Assembly: GCF_949987535.1 (NCBI RefSeq) | Contig: NC_080065.1 | Span: 36,557,239 to 36,621,238, forward strand | Length of the DNA stretch: 64,000 nucleotides | Direction: 5' to 3' | DNA from: Balaenoptera acutorostrata | Taxonomy: Eukaryota > Chordata > Mammalia > Artiodactyla > Balaenopteridae | Part shown: in pieces, positions 1 through 11,829 of the stretch | Numbering within the stretch: position 1 is the stretch's first letter | How the letters are laid out: each line of letters opens with the position of its first letter | Notes under the pieces: generated by a model | Databases searched by the model: none | Told to the model about the DNA's origin: nothing | Seen by the model: the letters and a program-made list of their open reading frames with translations, nothing else | Program-made: the position numbers and the translations under genes

Positions 1-606
1 CATATGTGGCAGATTAAAGATGGCCACAAATTTTTTGAAACTTCTCCCTTCTAGATATGATGTCTATTTCTCCTCCCCTATTACTTCCCCCACAAATTTT
101 TTTATTATTAAGCATCAAATCAATCTTTTCCTTAAGATGGACCAACTTTAACATGATTTAGTGAAACTAGTTCGTTTACCTATAGCTACATATAAATCTA
201 AAGAATATAAGAAATAAATCTATTTTTCTCAATCTTACAAAAATTAAAATTTTGCACATTTTGAATCAGAGGGGGAGATTTTGTACGAAGAAGTTAAAAT
301 AAGTCAATGGATAAGAAAAAAGGCAATAAAATATACCCAATGTTTTATTTTTTACAATTAAAATTGGGTCACCTAGAACACTCAAATATCTGAATTTCTA
401 TATCACAGGGCACTAGACAATGTAAATTTTTTTTACCAAAAAGATCTTCTAATAAAAAAAGAAAGGAATATAGAAGTTGAAGACTTCCTTAAATTCCAGT
501 CTCTCTAACCAATTAGAGAAAATCTGCCTAATCTGATCAAAGTCCTCAGCTACAACTAACATAAATGAATATATGAATTTAAGTCAATATTTTTATAAAA
601 ATATAT
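1..606. other. AT-rich gene-free stretch
   Basis: No supported gene, RNA or recognisable repeat. Short A and T runs only. It ends at the target-site duplication of the L1 that follows. Confidence 0.5.
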
Positions 607-937
607 ACAGTTAAAGCTAAGGAATAAAGACGCAGACATAGAGAATGGACTTGAGGACACGGAGGCAGAGGGGAAAGCTGGGGTAAAGTGAGAGTAGCAT
701 CTACATAGATACACTACTAAATGTAATATAGCTAGCTAGTGGGAAGCAGCAGCATAGCACAGGGAGATCAGCTCGGTGCTTTGCAACGACCTAGAGGGGT
801 GGGATAGGGAGCGTGGGAGGGAGGCTCAAGAGGGAGGGGATATGGGGATATATGTATGCATATGGCTGATTCACTTTGTTGTACAACAGAAACTAACACA
901 GCATTGTGAAGCAATTATACTCCAATAAAGATGTATA

Positions 938-989
<52 letters not shown>

Positions 990-998
990 AAAGCTAAG
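607..998 (+). mobile_element. 5'-truncated LINE-1 (3' UTR only) with 15-bp TSD
   Basis: The body (about 622-983) carries the 3' UTR block seen in the other L1 copies here: AGACGCAGACATAGAGAATGG, AGCACAGGGAGATCAGCTCG, the G-rich GGGAGGGAGGCTCAAGAGGG tract, and the terminal TCCAATAAAGATGT. ACAGTTAAAGCTAAG occurs immediately before (607-621) and after (984-998) the element. This perfect 15-bp TSD shows target-primed insertion. No coding sequence is retained. The A-rich tail has become a CA microsatellite. Confidence 0.93.
944..986. repeat. (CA)n microsatellite at L1 tail
   Basis: About 21 uninterrupted CA units sit between the L1 terminus (AAGATGTATAATATATA) and the downstream TSD copy. They therefore lie where the poly(A) tail would be. 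Confidence 0.97.
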
Positions 999-2140
999 AC
1001 AAAGGCCATTACAGAAAACATCCTATTTCCATAAAAGCTGAGGTTAGTGCCTTTTTGGAATGCTACTTAGAGTGCACAGAGAAAAGATGCCACATCTTCA
1101 GATAAAAGCCTGAAAAGGGAAGCAAGTGTGATCTGTCTCTTAGAATTGGTGATGGTGGGAATCAAGAGTCACCTGATACACTAGTTAAGGCAGAATAGTG
1201 AATTCAATCTTGCTACTGACTTAAGAACAGCAAAGCACAGTCCAGCTTTCTATAATCCTTAAAATAAGGATTAGAAATAAAGTCTCAGGGCATCTTGCAG
1301 TATGAATGTTTCCAGAGAACTGATCTTTATCATATTTCTACAGAAAAATCAGGTTTAAAAGTTTAAGAGGCTCCTACACAGAAAGTAAAAATGAGTCAGT
1401 AATTGAGATACAAAAAGCATTCAAGACTCTGCACTCCAAGATGTTGAGACTTTACCCGAGTTCCTTCTATAGGATAAAACCAGTTAGACTAGTGTTTGAT
1501 CCTGGGCCTCCTAATGTAGAACATGTAGAACCAGAAACACATGTAGATCCCCTGCGGTCATTAGCCTCTTGATTTCCCAGAACACTTGGCTGAGCTAGAG
1601 ACCCATAAATGGTAAATGGTGGGTTTGGGCTTTTAACCAATTTTCTGCTTCTCTGTCCATTGTTTTCCATCTGGCTCTATGAGTATTTACTTCCCTGTTG
1701 ATATCAGAAATATTCATCCACACATTAGTCTGTGCTGAGAATGAATGACGTTTCCTTGAGGTGCCTGTCTCCCCATTTGGAGACAACAGGAGTACATTCG
1801 TATGGTCCAGATCAAGGCATCCGCATTGAAAGAGACCTCTAGCCTGGAAATCATTAAACTTCAGCTCCAGTCCTGCCTTTTCCATTAGGCTAGGACAAGT
1901 TACTTGACTTCTGTGGGTGTCAACATTTCATAGTCATTCTGAGGACTTTGGAGTAAATCATATTTTTAACAAAGAGTATGGACTTAGGAAGGTGGTAGTG
2001 ATGGGAGAGAGAACTGCAAACATCTGGAAATGTAGTAGAACTTTTAAGTTGCTCTTTTTGCTGACAAGTTTAATCAGATTTTTAGAAGCTTGTGACTTAA
2101 AATTGAAAACCACTGGACTAAATACTTTTATTCTATAGAC
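999..2140. other. gene-free stretch, nothing recognised
   Basis: Only short open frames on both strands, with no codon structure, splice context or repeat family that I can support. Confidence 0.45.
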
Positions 2141-2149
2141 GTAAGTTGA

Positions 2150-2525
2150 ATATGCTCAAGGCATTGGGTCAGGCAAGGTAGAAAATACAAAAATGAGTAG
2201 GACAAGTAACCAAATCATCAAAATCAAATGTACAACACATTAGTGCCACAGAGAAGAACAGACTGTAGTTAAGTATTTAAGGAAGTGAGAGATTACATCT
2301 GTCTGGAGGCAGGGGAGTGGGAATTAGAGAAAATAATTCAGGTTTGTGCATGTTAAGGGAGCAAAGCATTTTAAGTAGAGAGCATAACATGAGCCAAACA
2401 TAGCAGCCAAAGAAAAAAGTATGGTATGTGAGGTACAGCATGCAGTCAGACACATTTGGCTAGATCAGTGAGAGAAGCAAAGGATGAGAGGAATAAAGCA
2501 GAGAGTCAAACAATGTAAGAATCTA
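2150..2525 (+). repeat. probable ancient interspersed repeat, family unassigned
   Basis: Purine-rich text (GGAAGTGAGAGATTACATCTG, AAGCATTTTAAGTAGAGAGC, CATGAGCCAAACATAGCAGC) resembles a widespread old mammalian repeat class. It is too diverged to name without a search. Confidence 0.3.
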
Positions 2526-2670
2526 AAAAATAAAATAACACCTACACCTGAAAATAGGATCCTGGCTATGACTTATGCTAAGTCTACCTCAGTGCTTGGC
2601 TCTCCCAGTGGCTTTTGATTTTGTGGGAATATGTGCTTAGCTTCCACTAATGGGGAACATCTCACCCCTC

Positions 2671-2703
2671 AAAAAAAAAAAAAAAAAAAAAAATATATAT
2701 ATG
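2671..2703. repeat. poly(A)/(AT)n simple repeat
   Basis: A run of about 22 A followed by (AT)n. It abuts the Tigger remnant and is possibly an old retroposon tail. Confidence 0.9.
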
Positions 2704-2707
2704 CATT

Positions 2708-2973
2708 CTCCTTTGCACAGAAATGCAAATCATGCACTAACTAGATCATGGAAGGATACTTGTTTGCAATATGAGAGCTGAAACAAGAAGGCAAAGCATT
2801 GCTTTGTTTAACCCCCAATTGGAAATGTGTGCAATTCAAAATTTTTGTCACTTTGCACATCTTGGTGAATGACTGAAAAATTGCCCCAAGTATTGGTTTG
2901 GGACTACAGATAAATTTTAGTGAGTAGGTGAATTTGCAAATGTGAAATACATGAGTAATGAGGATTGACTGTA
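2708..2973 (-). mobile_element. Tigger-type DNA transposon remnant (Tc1/mariner)
   Basis: Read on the minus strand, it begins with TACAGTCAATCCTCATTACT at about 2973. It continues through text I recall as the 5' end of an autonomous Tigger element, including TTGCCTTCTTGTTTCAGCTC. Only the 5' terminal part is present and no transposase frame survives. Its outer end is flanked by TATG microsatellite. Confidence 0.6.
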
Positions 2974-3022
2974 TATATGTATGTATGTATGTGTATGTGT
3001 GTGTATATACATGTATTTTTTT
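2971..3022. repeat. (TATG)n/(GT)n microsatellite
   Basis: Imperfect ATGT, GTGT and TATA units directly flank the Tigger terminus. Confidence 0.85.
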
Positions 3023-3895
3023 ACATATATACCCTCCTTGCAACTTAACAGAATTACTAAATAGAAATCTTTGTATATTGTAAATGATTATGTTATTTGA
3101 TTGTCTTCTAAAGACCTTCATTATCATTGTGACATTGTCATTTTAGCCATCAGCCTCCTAGACACAGAAATGTTTTGTAAGCAGATAGAAACAGGTCCAT
3201 CTCTCAGTGACAGACTCTCATTAACCAGCTCAGGACAGATGACTAAATTCAGTATATTCCTTTATGAAGAAAACTACTCAGGGGACAAGGCATTACACTC
3301 CTCTAGCCAGCACATTCTTTTTCTAAGCCATTCCAAATGGGAGACCAAATAATACTCTGAAGGTGGCTTGGTAAGGATGCTAGTTATATGATTTGACTAT
3401 TTACTAGTATCAAGCCAAAGGAGCTAGGCCCTAAGAACAATGAAGAATTAATTATTGGGTAAATTAATGTAAAGGAATATGCTTTGGGCAAAGTTACCCA
3501 AGTACCTGCTTGGCTAAGGTAGCCTGGATTTTTTTTATTAGCATACGGTGAATAAGTATTTTTGTAGCAATGTTTTAAGGAAGAGGGCTTGTTTTCAAGT
3601 GGCACCCACATCTCCAGTTTTATAAGTTAAACTTTTTCTTAGAGAACGTCCATAGAGAGAAATAAAATCATTTCCTGCTTTACCCAGGGGAGAAAATATT
3701 GCAACCCACAAGGAGAAAGTACAGCTGAGTTCTGGCAGAGATGAGTAGAGAGAATCGAGAGGCAAGGTACTGGATTCAGGTACTGATAATTGTCCATTAG
3801 CTCCAGACTTCTACTTGGTGATAGACAGGTACCATCCGGAGTGAGTCTCAATTACTCCCTCGTCCCTCTCACCTAGCCCTACCAGTCTTACCTTG
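3023..3895. other. gene-free stretch, nothing recognised
   Basis: No supported feature. Scattered open frames are under 85 codons. Confidence 0.45.
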
Positions 3896-4362
3896 AAAAC
3901 ATATCTCAATGTACGCACATTTCTCTCTACTCCCTACTCTTGGTACTCCAGCCACACTGAATTTCTTTATTCCTTGAATGATCCAAGCTCTCTCCTTCTC
4001 ATCATTCTCTCTGCTTGAAAAGAATATCTTTTAGCTCCTCAGTGGATGACTGATCACCCTCCCTCAGGCCCCAGCTTAAATTTCTCCTCCTCAATGAGGC
4101 CTCTCTTGTCTTGTCCATGCACTCCTAAATGGCCTTTGCTAGGTCCTCTCTCTTCGTTTCCTTCTTATACTTATACAGGCTATAGTGGTCTTGCTTATCT
4201 ACTTGTTCACATGATCATCATCTAGCTCCAGCCCCTGGCATATAAGCACCAAGAAGATTAGACACATACTCCCTCATTCACCACTGTGATCCCCAAAATC
4301 TGAAAAAGTGTCTGCTTCACATCAGATACTCGCTGTTTGTTGAATAAATAAACATAAAGTCT
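3896..4362 (+). mobile_element. LINE-2 (L2) 3' end remnant
   Basis: Diverged match to the L2 terminal region: CAGGCCCCAGCTTAAATTTC, CTCAATGAGGCCTCTCTTG, and the terminal block ACTCGCTGTTTGTTGAATAA (AATAAATATTTGTTGAATGAA-like). It is non-coding here and ancient, with no TSD visible. Confidence 0.6.
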
Positions 4363-6615
4363 ACCTAAGTCACTTATTTTTCTTAATAATCCTACAAAAT
4401 AAAGATAAATGAATGAAATCATAGTTTTTAATTATAAGATTTCAAACCTCTTGTTGTTTTTTATGGCTTTTCAAATTGAGTTCAGGAAAGTTTAGCACAT
4501 AATCCTAATCATGATGGTAAATCTGGGAAGTAGGCTGTTGAATGCCAGCTCTCCAAAGTTATTTTTCTTGCTGACAAATTTTCAACAGATATAAGATCTT
4601 ATTTGACTTCTAAACTTAGGTGCAATAGAAGTAAGTATAAAAATAATTCGATATAATTAAATTTTTGTAAGTAAATTAAATGTAAAGCAGATAAGAGCTT
4701 TTAGGTAAACTTTTTAGGAATAATTATGTTTTAGAAATGTCTACTTTAAAACAGTCTTTCCAGATTTTGGTAACTTGAAACTTTAGAGTTTTGCTACATT
4801 AAATTAAATGATGGAAGTTTATTAAATACCTAGGTCATTTCCAATGAAATAAGACACTGGAACATTAATTACTGAACATAAGCTTCCTTTTACAGAGAAA
4901 CTAAAGATACTTAGAACTATTAATAAATATGTTTGGTGTCACACAGAAATTTTCTATATAAAAAACACATGCTATTAGGAACTACAAATAGTATTTATAA
5001 GTTTGCAATCTGCAGAATACTAATGTAAAAGTTCACAATTGCTTACTCAGTTTTAACTAGAAATTAAAGTTTTTAAAAGTTGGGAATTTAATTAATGTAT
5101 GTAATTAAAACTTAAAATTAATGAAAAAACATCTTTGTATGCAAGAAAAGAAGGTATAATGAATGGAAATACATTTTCTTAAGGCAAAAGTCAGTAATTT
5201 TTTCTGAAGTTATTTCTAAATGGGAAAAAATAAAGAATAAATTAATATGGATATAGAAAGTTGTAGGTTTGTGAGGAAAAATTAACTTTAGAAAGAAATT
5301 CTATGTCTGGGCAGGAATGACTAAAATTAAAATAAATTTAATTGAGTGAATGAATTTTAATGTTAAAGGTAAAGAGAGGCAAAACCTGAATTTGGTTTTC
5401 TCTTGGTTAAGAGAACAAAGTTTTCTTGGAATGTTGAACTGCCTTTGATAAGAGATTATGAGTTACCTTGCCTTTTAAGTGATCTGTTGTAATTTTCTTG
5501 TTGTATTTGCCCTTGAAATCTTTTATTGTCACTTTGGTTAAGTGAATAAGTACTGTTTCACAGGGACCTATAATCCTATCTGACCAAGTGTTTTAAAGCC
5601 TTTTTGATATTTTTGACAAGCTTCCCAAGGATCAAATTCTAGGTGAAGTTCTTTTGACCTCTGGCTAACTTTGGGATGCTTCAAATGACCTCTTAAACAT
5701 CTCAAAGAAATATTAAACTAATTAAGAGGATTTGGTATGATAAATTACATGGGAAGAATTGTCAAATGACTGGTGATAAACTTTCTTAGGTTATACTATA
5801 TGAGTAAATGTTATTAATATAAATGTTCTAGAAATTATATGAAGTTTTTAAAAATCTGGTATGTACCAGTAAAATTTATCAGTCATAATTCTAGTTATTG
5901 TCTTAAAATATTGTATGTCACAGCAGTAACCAAGTTTTTTTATCAAGTGCATTGTAATCAGATTTTTAACTGTGCCTTTTTAAGTCATCTGTCATTCATA
6001 GACAATTACTGTTTCACTTTGATGCTTTTGCAAAAATGCTTCATCTTCCAGAAGATTCATAGAAAGAACTTTTTGATGAGTACAGGTTTCTGATAACTTT
6101 CAGATCATACCGCTGAACTGGGCAAGAAATTAAAGCCTGATGGCTTCATAAACTGCTAACAAAAGATTAAGATCAGGGATTAATTATATAAGACTGAGTG
6201 AACAGATAAATACAGTTATAATTTTTATGTTTTCTTTTCTGAACTATTGCTGGCTTTTAATCTGTTTTCCAGATATAAGGAAACCTTTTCCCTTAAGCCA
6301 TTTATAATACTACAATTTAGTAAATTATACCTTTGTAAGCAGAATTGAAACATTTTTATTTTCTCTCTACTTGATCCCTCCAGAAATTGGAAACTCTTAG
6401 GTTGCCAACAACATTATCAGGTAAATAAGGAAGGCCACCTCCTGACTGGTGTAGGAATCTCAAGATATTTTGGGGACCTTGAGAAGAGAGGAATTCACCC
6501 AAATCTATGAATATTGCAAGCAGAATCTGATGACCAGCCCTTGACATGTGTTTCCTAGCCTGGAGAAGCCTTTCAATCAGAGATTCCTTATAAAAAGTTT
6601 CAGCACAGGTAACTT
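4363..6615. other. AT-rich gene-free stretch
   Basis: Over 2 kb of low-GC DNA with no repeat I can name and no convincing open frame. The longest is 84 codons at 5839-6093, with no homology I recognise. Confidence 0.45.
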
Positions 6616-6853
6616 AAAAGAGCCTGGGGGACTTCCCTGGCAGTCCAATGGTTAAGACTTTACCTTCCAATGCAGGGGGTAGGGGTTCAATCCCTGGTCA
6701 GGGAGCTAAGATCCCACATGCCTCGTGGCCAAAAAACCAAAACATAAAACAGAAGCAATATTGTAATAAATTCAATAAAGACTTTTAAGATGGTCCACAT
6801 CAAAAATAAAATCTTAAAAATAAAAAGTAAAATAAAATAAATAAAAGAGCCTG
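6616..6853 (+). mobile_element. CHR-type tRNA-derived SINE with 11-bp TSD
   Basis: The body, 6627-6842, has the head GACTTCCCTGGCAGTCCAAT, a box B-like GGGTTCAATCCCTGG, and the distinctive tail unit TTCAATAAAGACTTTTAAGA TGGTCC followed by A-rich repeats. AAAAGAGCCTG flanks both sides (6616-6626 and 6843-6853). The tail unit places it in the same subgroup as the SINE at 8864-9070 and apart from the longer AAAT-tailed copies. Confidence 0.9.
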
Positions 6854-7108
6854 TATGATCAATTCTACTTATATATATAATATCAAGCCAAGCTTAATGA
6901 AACCAGACTTATTTTGCAAACAAATTAGTCTTAATTTGGCTATATTTGGTAGGAATGAGGGTAATTTTAGAGAGAAAAAAAGATTGTTTCAGTGAATGTT
7001 TTAGTGCCAATTGTTTTGAGGTTTTGTATCTACTGAGGTCTTGTCCTTATTACTCACATCCTAGAATGCTCCTTATTGCTATGTTGCATTATTTTAAAGT
7101 TTAATTAA

Positions 7109-7484
7109 ATTAATAAAAGAACATTCTTGGGCTTCCCTGGTGGTGCAGTGGTTAAGAGTCTGCCTGCCAGTGCAGGGGACGTGGGTTCGAGCCCTGGTCT
7201 GGGAAGATCCCACATGCCATGGTGCAGCTGGGCCCGTGCCAGGGCCTGCAAGATGCAACTGCTGAACCCATGTGCTACAACTACTGAAGCCCATGTGCCT
7301 AGAGCCCGTGCTCCACAACAAGAGAAGCCACAGCAATGAGAAGCCCACGCACCACAAGGAAGAGTAGCCCACACTAGCTGCAACTAGAGAAAGCACGCGT
7401 GCAGCCAAAAATAAAAATAAATTAAATAAATTTTTAAAAAACCAAATAACTAAAATATTTTTTTAATTAATAAAAGGACATTCT
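7109..7484 (+). mobile_element. CHR-type SINE, long form, with 19-bp TSD
   Basis: The body, 7128-7465, is a tRNA-related head (GGCTTCCCTGGTGGTGCAGT) with box B GGTTCGAGCCC at 7184-7194. The tRNA-unrelated middle and an A/T-rich tail follow. The flanks ATTAATAAAAGAACATTCT (7109-7127) and ATTAATAAAAGGACATTCT (7466-7484) form a 19-bp TSD with one mismatch. The open frames of up to 104 codons on both strands here are SINE by-products. Confidence 0.95.
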
Positions 7485-8042
7485 AAATTTGCTTCTGAAA
7501 CTCATCTATCTTTGGATGAAGATCAGATGCCCCCATGACCCACAACTAGGTGATCATGCATACTGCAAATGACATCATTTAATGTCTTTAACCTAGATGT
7601 AAGGACCCTAATCAGGTACTCTTAACTAGCTTGTGCTCAATAAAACTGAAGGAAATTGACTCTTGAATTCATATTTCCCACTTAAGAAGGGCCTCTGCAC
7701 TGGACTGGTCTATAGAAAGGACTACTGACCCCAAATGACACCCACACCAGGATGAGAAAAAAATGACAGCAGTGGTGGACAACTGATCCAAGTATCCAGA
7801 CCAGGCCTGTAAGAATCATCCTACTAATTCAATAGATTGTTTACCGAATGTTTACCTCCCTATCAAAATTGAAAGTTATTGTTTTGCTCCTAAACATACT
7901 GTTGCCCCCAATGTTCAAGATGAGAAGAAAATTCTCTAGTGCAGTTGTCAGAGAGTAACTACTCATGTATCACTGCTTGCTTTAAGTCTACTGCTAAAAG
8001 CATATGCACAATGTTTGTGTGACAATTCAGTATAACTGATAA

Positions 8043-8082
8043 ATTGTACAGCCTATAAAATGATTGTATAGCCTATAAAATG
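8043..8082. repeat. two-copy 20-bp tandem duplication
   Basis: ATTGTACAGCCTATAAAATG is followed immediately by ATTGTATAGCCTATAAAATG. The two copies differ at one base. Confidence 0.97.
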
Positions 8083-8149
8083 TTTCCCCATTAGCATACC
8101 TCTGAGCTTGTTCACTATGTCTGATTAGTTTTCCTCCAACATGGATAAC

Positions 8150-8206
8150 TAGGCAAACAAACAAATAAGCAAACAAACAAATAAACATACAAACAAAAAG
8201 GAGGCC
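8150..8206. repeat. (CAAA)n-rich simple repeat
   Basis: CAAACAAACAAATAAGCAAA-type units with interruptions. The minus-strand frame through it encodes only low-complexity residues. Confidence 0.9.
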
Positions 8207-8863
8207 TAGCACCAAGGGACATGAATCCATGACAACCACTCTGACATTAAAGGATAAGTATCTTGATCATCAATGCTTTCTTTTGAAAGATTTGCAAACA
8301 AAGGGGAAATGATAGAAGAAATTTTCACATTTTGAGGTATGGGAAAGTCATTCTGGCTTATACATGACCTGACTTAAACTTTATGCTAACCAGAACAACC
8401 TGTTTTGTGGTCTATCAAACATGCATCGTACATCTGCTTTAACCATTAGGAAAAAGAATGCATTTTAAAAATCAAAATAGAGAAACTGTGATTCAGGCAT
8501 CCAAAATAGAGCTGGGTGGCCATGGTGGATGTGGCTTCAGACATGTTCCTGTATTACTGAGAACTTGAATTTTCTCAACTGTATCAGAATCAAGGACACC
8601 CCCAGCCATTTTCAAAACAATAGCTGCTAGTAGCTGCCAACTGCAACATTTTGGTCTCAAGGTCTCCTCTTGTAACTATCAAATTTTTTCTTACTTTAGG
8701 AGTAGTAACAAGCAAGATAGCTTAAGCCATACCCTCCCAGCAGAAGGCACTATATTTTTTAGCAAGAATAGTACTAGACACTAAAATTGTTTTTTACTAG
8801 ATTTCAGCAGAAAAATGAGACATATATGTTGTGGCCAATAGCTCCTGTAATGTATATATTAAT

Positions 8864-9070
8864 ACCACATCAGGGGAGTTCTCTGGAGGACCAGTGGTTA
8901 ACTTTGCCTTCTAGTGCAGGGGTGCAGGGAGCTGGGATCCCAGGTGCCTTGTGGCCAAAAAAAAAAAAAAACCAAAACATAAAACAGAAGCAATATTGTA
9001 CCAAATTCAATAAAGACTTTAAAAATGGTCCATATCAAAAAAAAAAAATCTAAAAAAAAAACCACATCAG
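8864..9070 (+). mobile_element. CHR-type SINE, short-tail subgroup, 10-bp TSD
   Basis: Degraded head (GGAGTTCTCTGGAGGACCAG), an internal deletion spanning part of box B, then the same AAACATAAAACAGAAGCAAT and TTCAATAAAGACTTTAAAAA tail as the SINE at 6616-6853. ACCACATCAG occurs at 8864-8873 and 9061-9070. Confidence 0.88.
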
Positions 9071-9470
9071 AAGTTAAAACCTACTTAGATAGAATTAGGC
9101 AGCTGGCTACCTGGCTATAAGTCTACACAGAAGTGCCAGGTCCAGGCTAGTTTTCAGGAATATTCTCCTGGATTCCCCAGAGAATAAGATTTATTTTCCA
9201 AGGTTTATTAAAGTGCAGGCTGTCACTCTTCCTCCTACTTCTAATTGGGTACCTGATTATAAATGGTGCTTTAAGCTGTTGCATCAAAATGGTGTACCAA
9301 GGGACTAAGATCTTAATCATGTAAGATTCAGATCCAAAACCTGGAACGTGGGAATATTTGTGGCTTGCTGTACAGAATTTCCATTCAACAAATTGAGGCA
9401 GAACTATGCCCTGTTTCAGCAGGAAGTAGCCAGAGCAGTCGTCACCCCTTTCTTTCAAAGATTTGGGGAA

Positions 9471-9960
9471 AATTAAAACATGAGTGCGGATTGAAGCCGA
9501 GTGCCCCTAAAATTGAGTTCCCCTGCTGAGTTTATGATTAACCTCTCTATGAAAAACTTTATTCCCTTTCTTGTCCCCTCTGACCCCAATCCTATGCTAA
9601 CTGAACACTAGTCAACCAGAGTCAGATGACTAAAATTGCTGTTGTCGATAACACTGTTAAAGGACAAACTCAGGTTGTTTCTCCAGGGCAAGATGATCTC
9701 ACAGACCTCCAAGCCATAGACCACCATAAACCATAGACATTCTGACTCCTGAAACTGTGATTAAGAAATGTCACATGACGATGATTAATCCCAGCCTCTT
9801 TGTTCATCCCCTTTTGAAAACCCCTAACTCAAAGACCAGGCTTGTCTCCCACTCCCTTGCTTGGTACCCTGCAGTAAACCCTTACTTTGCTTTACATGCC
9901 AGGGGCACACAATGCCTCTTGCTTGGTTACATTACTTGTAACTTGTCATAAATTAGGATA
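9471..9960 (+). mobile_element. possible endogenous-retrovirus LTR remnant
   Basis: The C-rich segment with CCCTTTTGAAAACCCCTAAC, CCCTGCAGTAAACCCTTACT and CTCTTGCTTGGTTAC has the texture of an LTR R/U5 region with its polyadenylation signal. I cannot define both ends or a TSD. No retroviral coding sequence is present. It could equally be another old repeat. Confidence 0.3.
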
Positions 9961-10089
9961 TTCAATCTTCCATGTCAAAAAGTCTCAAAGGAGATTTTTA
10001 CAGGCATCCATAAATCCTCTCAATATTATAATAATTCAGGTTGAACCACATGATATAGGATTTCTGAAGGCAAAATCAGTCAAATATTG

Positions 10090-10290
10090 CAATTTCATAC
10101 CACACACTTTAATAGAATTTGAGAACTGGATGGGATCTTAAAAATTATAGGGTGCCACGGAACTCCTACTGGAAGATAAACTTATCAGAGAAAAACAGTT
10201 TGCCAGAATCACCCAGTCAGCTTGTGGCTAGACACGGCTCTGAGTACCAGACCTTCTGACGTTTGTCCCACTGCATTCTGCTCATGAAAC
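10090..10290 (-). mobile_element. probable MIR SINE remnant
   Basis: The order of elements fits a diverged minus-strand MIR: GAACTGGATGGGATCTTAAA, then CACCCAGTCAGCTTGTGGC, then CCAGACCTTCTGAC. No TSD is visible, as expected for its age. Confidence 0.4.
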
Positions 10291-10299
10291 GTGCCTTGA

Positions 10300-11825
10300 A
10301 TTCCTGACAACTTTTTAAAAGTAAAATATTTTTAAAAAAACAAGTGTTGCATTGTGGACAAGCTGGCTACTGATTTATTGAATATGCTTAGCTTGGAGAT
10401 GGTTGGATGATAGTACACCAATTTTTGCTTCAGTTCTTAATTAATAGGATATTATTTCACAATAAAGTGAGACTGTCATGGCACTCCAGCTGGGGCTCAC
10501 AGGCCCTTTGGGAAATTTATTTTGGAACAGCTAATCTTTGCAGTAGACTCACTGTTCTTTAACTAAGATTCACTGTGCCCAGCCACATAAGAAGTAGTTT
10601 CTGCTAATGGGCTAATGATATACACACGACTCACTTCAAAGTCATTCACAACACTTTTTTCAGCAGCGATGTCTGTAGCGCATTCAGTTCCCCAGGGCAT
10701 TTAAACAGTGGTACATCAAATTGATACTTTTCCAAGAATTTCTTTTATAAAGTTCTTTTAACAGGTTGGAAATCACTGCGTAATTCACAAGACAGTCCCT
10801 TTTGCAAATGTTAATGGAGGTCCGGTTGTGCCTACGAGCTAAACGTACATTAGACTCTGGGCTTGAGTCACACTACAGATCATGAGACACTCAGAGCAGC
10901 ATTCTCTGCATCAGCCCTGTGTCCTTGTGGCTTCACACAAGGATGGAAGATTGTAACTGCTACAAAAGGAAATGAATACACTCAGTAGCCTCCCACGCCA
11001 TTTGACTGTGTGTTTATAACAGTGCATTAGGAAGAAAATCTCCCTATTTATGTCTACTACTATTCCTGCTGATTTATGGCTCTCTAATGCACTGTGTTTT
11101 AACTATCAGTGTTTAATATCTACCATTTTTCATGATACTCTACTTGACTTCATGTAATGAAAACTCCTGCTAGGAACTTTTGAGATGGCAGAAAATATGC
11201 CTAGGGTGACAATAAACAAGCATTCCCAGTTGATGGTCTTGGACCATCAATATTGTAGCAAGTTATAACATTCACAGCAAAATAGTTTATAATAAGGGTA
11301 ATGTCCAGAAGAAACTTTTCCCCGAAATCTGGAGGCAGACATTAAAATTGTTTGATGCCCAACAGTAATGTTATTCTTAGTAGTTCTAAGGTATTTTTGT
11401 GGTTAATAATTAAAAGTGAATTTAAGGAAATGGATTACACATCACCTTTCAGAGCTTTTGCCTCTATCAAGCAACCAAGATACCTTTACCCACGAAAATT
11501 GATTTTCAAAACTGAACTATTTGTTTTTCTCTGTTTTTGTCTTTTATTTCTTCTTGATCTTTATCGCATGTTTTATTTGCACTTGCTTTATACATAGATG
11601 GACTGGCAGAATTCTGAAGTATAAGAGTTGCTGACACTGCAACCCCACTCAGCCTTCCTACTTTGCAAGCTCAAGGACTCAGATGAAAGAATGGGGATGG
11701 TAATAGAGCAAAATTGCAAAAATCTGCTCATTAATGTGCTGTAGTGCCCCTCTCCCCTTCCTTGTCTCATTTCCTCAGGTCCTACAAGTGCTTCTTAGGA
11801 TTACCCCACAAATAAACTATGTATA
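10300..11825. other. apparently repeat-free intergenic DNA
   Basis: No transposon signature recognised. It holds a 12-bp inverted repeat (11019-11095). No open frame above 81 codons and no splice structure visible. It could include a conserved non-coding element, which needs a cross-species alignment. Confidence 0.4.
11019..11095. repeat. 12-bp perfect inverted repeat, 53-nt loop
   Basis: ACAGTGCATTAG (11019-11030) is exactly complementary to CTAATGCACTGT (11084-11095). Partial complementarity extends outward (TTTATA against TTTTAAC). Confidence 0.9.
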
Positions 11826-11829
11826 CTCA

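Larger units (their letters stand above)
7485..8863. other. unassigned stretch between two SINEs
   Basis: No gene supported. Contains a 2x20-bp tandem duplication (8043-8082) and a CAAA-rich tract (8150-8206), listed separately. The 8470-8740 part may be an old repeat, which I could not identify. Confidence 0.4.

Noticed and set aside
7128..7250. tRNA-like head with box A and box B
   Set aside because: Shared by all ten SINE copies and followed by SINE body and tail. Not a functional tRNA gene, with no cloverleaf.
9471..9960. Possible intact endogenous retrovirus next to an LTR-like segment
   Set aside because: No gag, pol or env similarity in any neighbouring frame. At most a degraded solo LTR.
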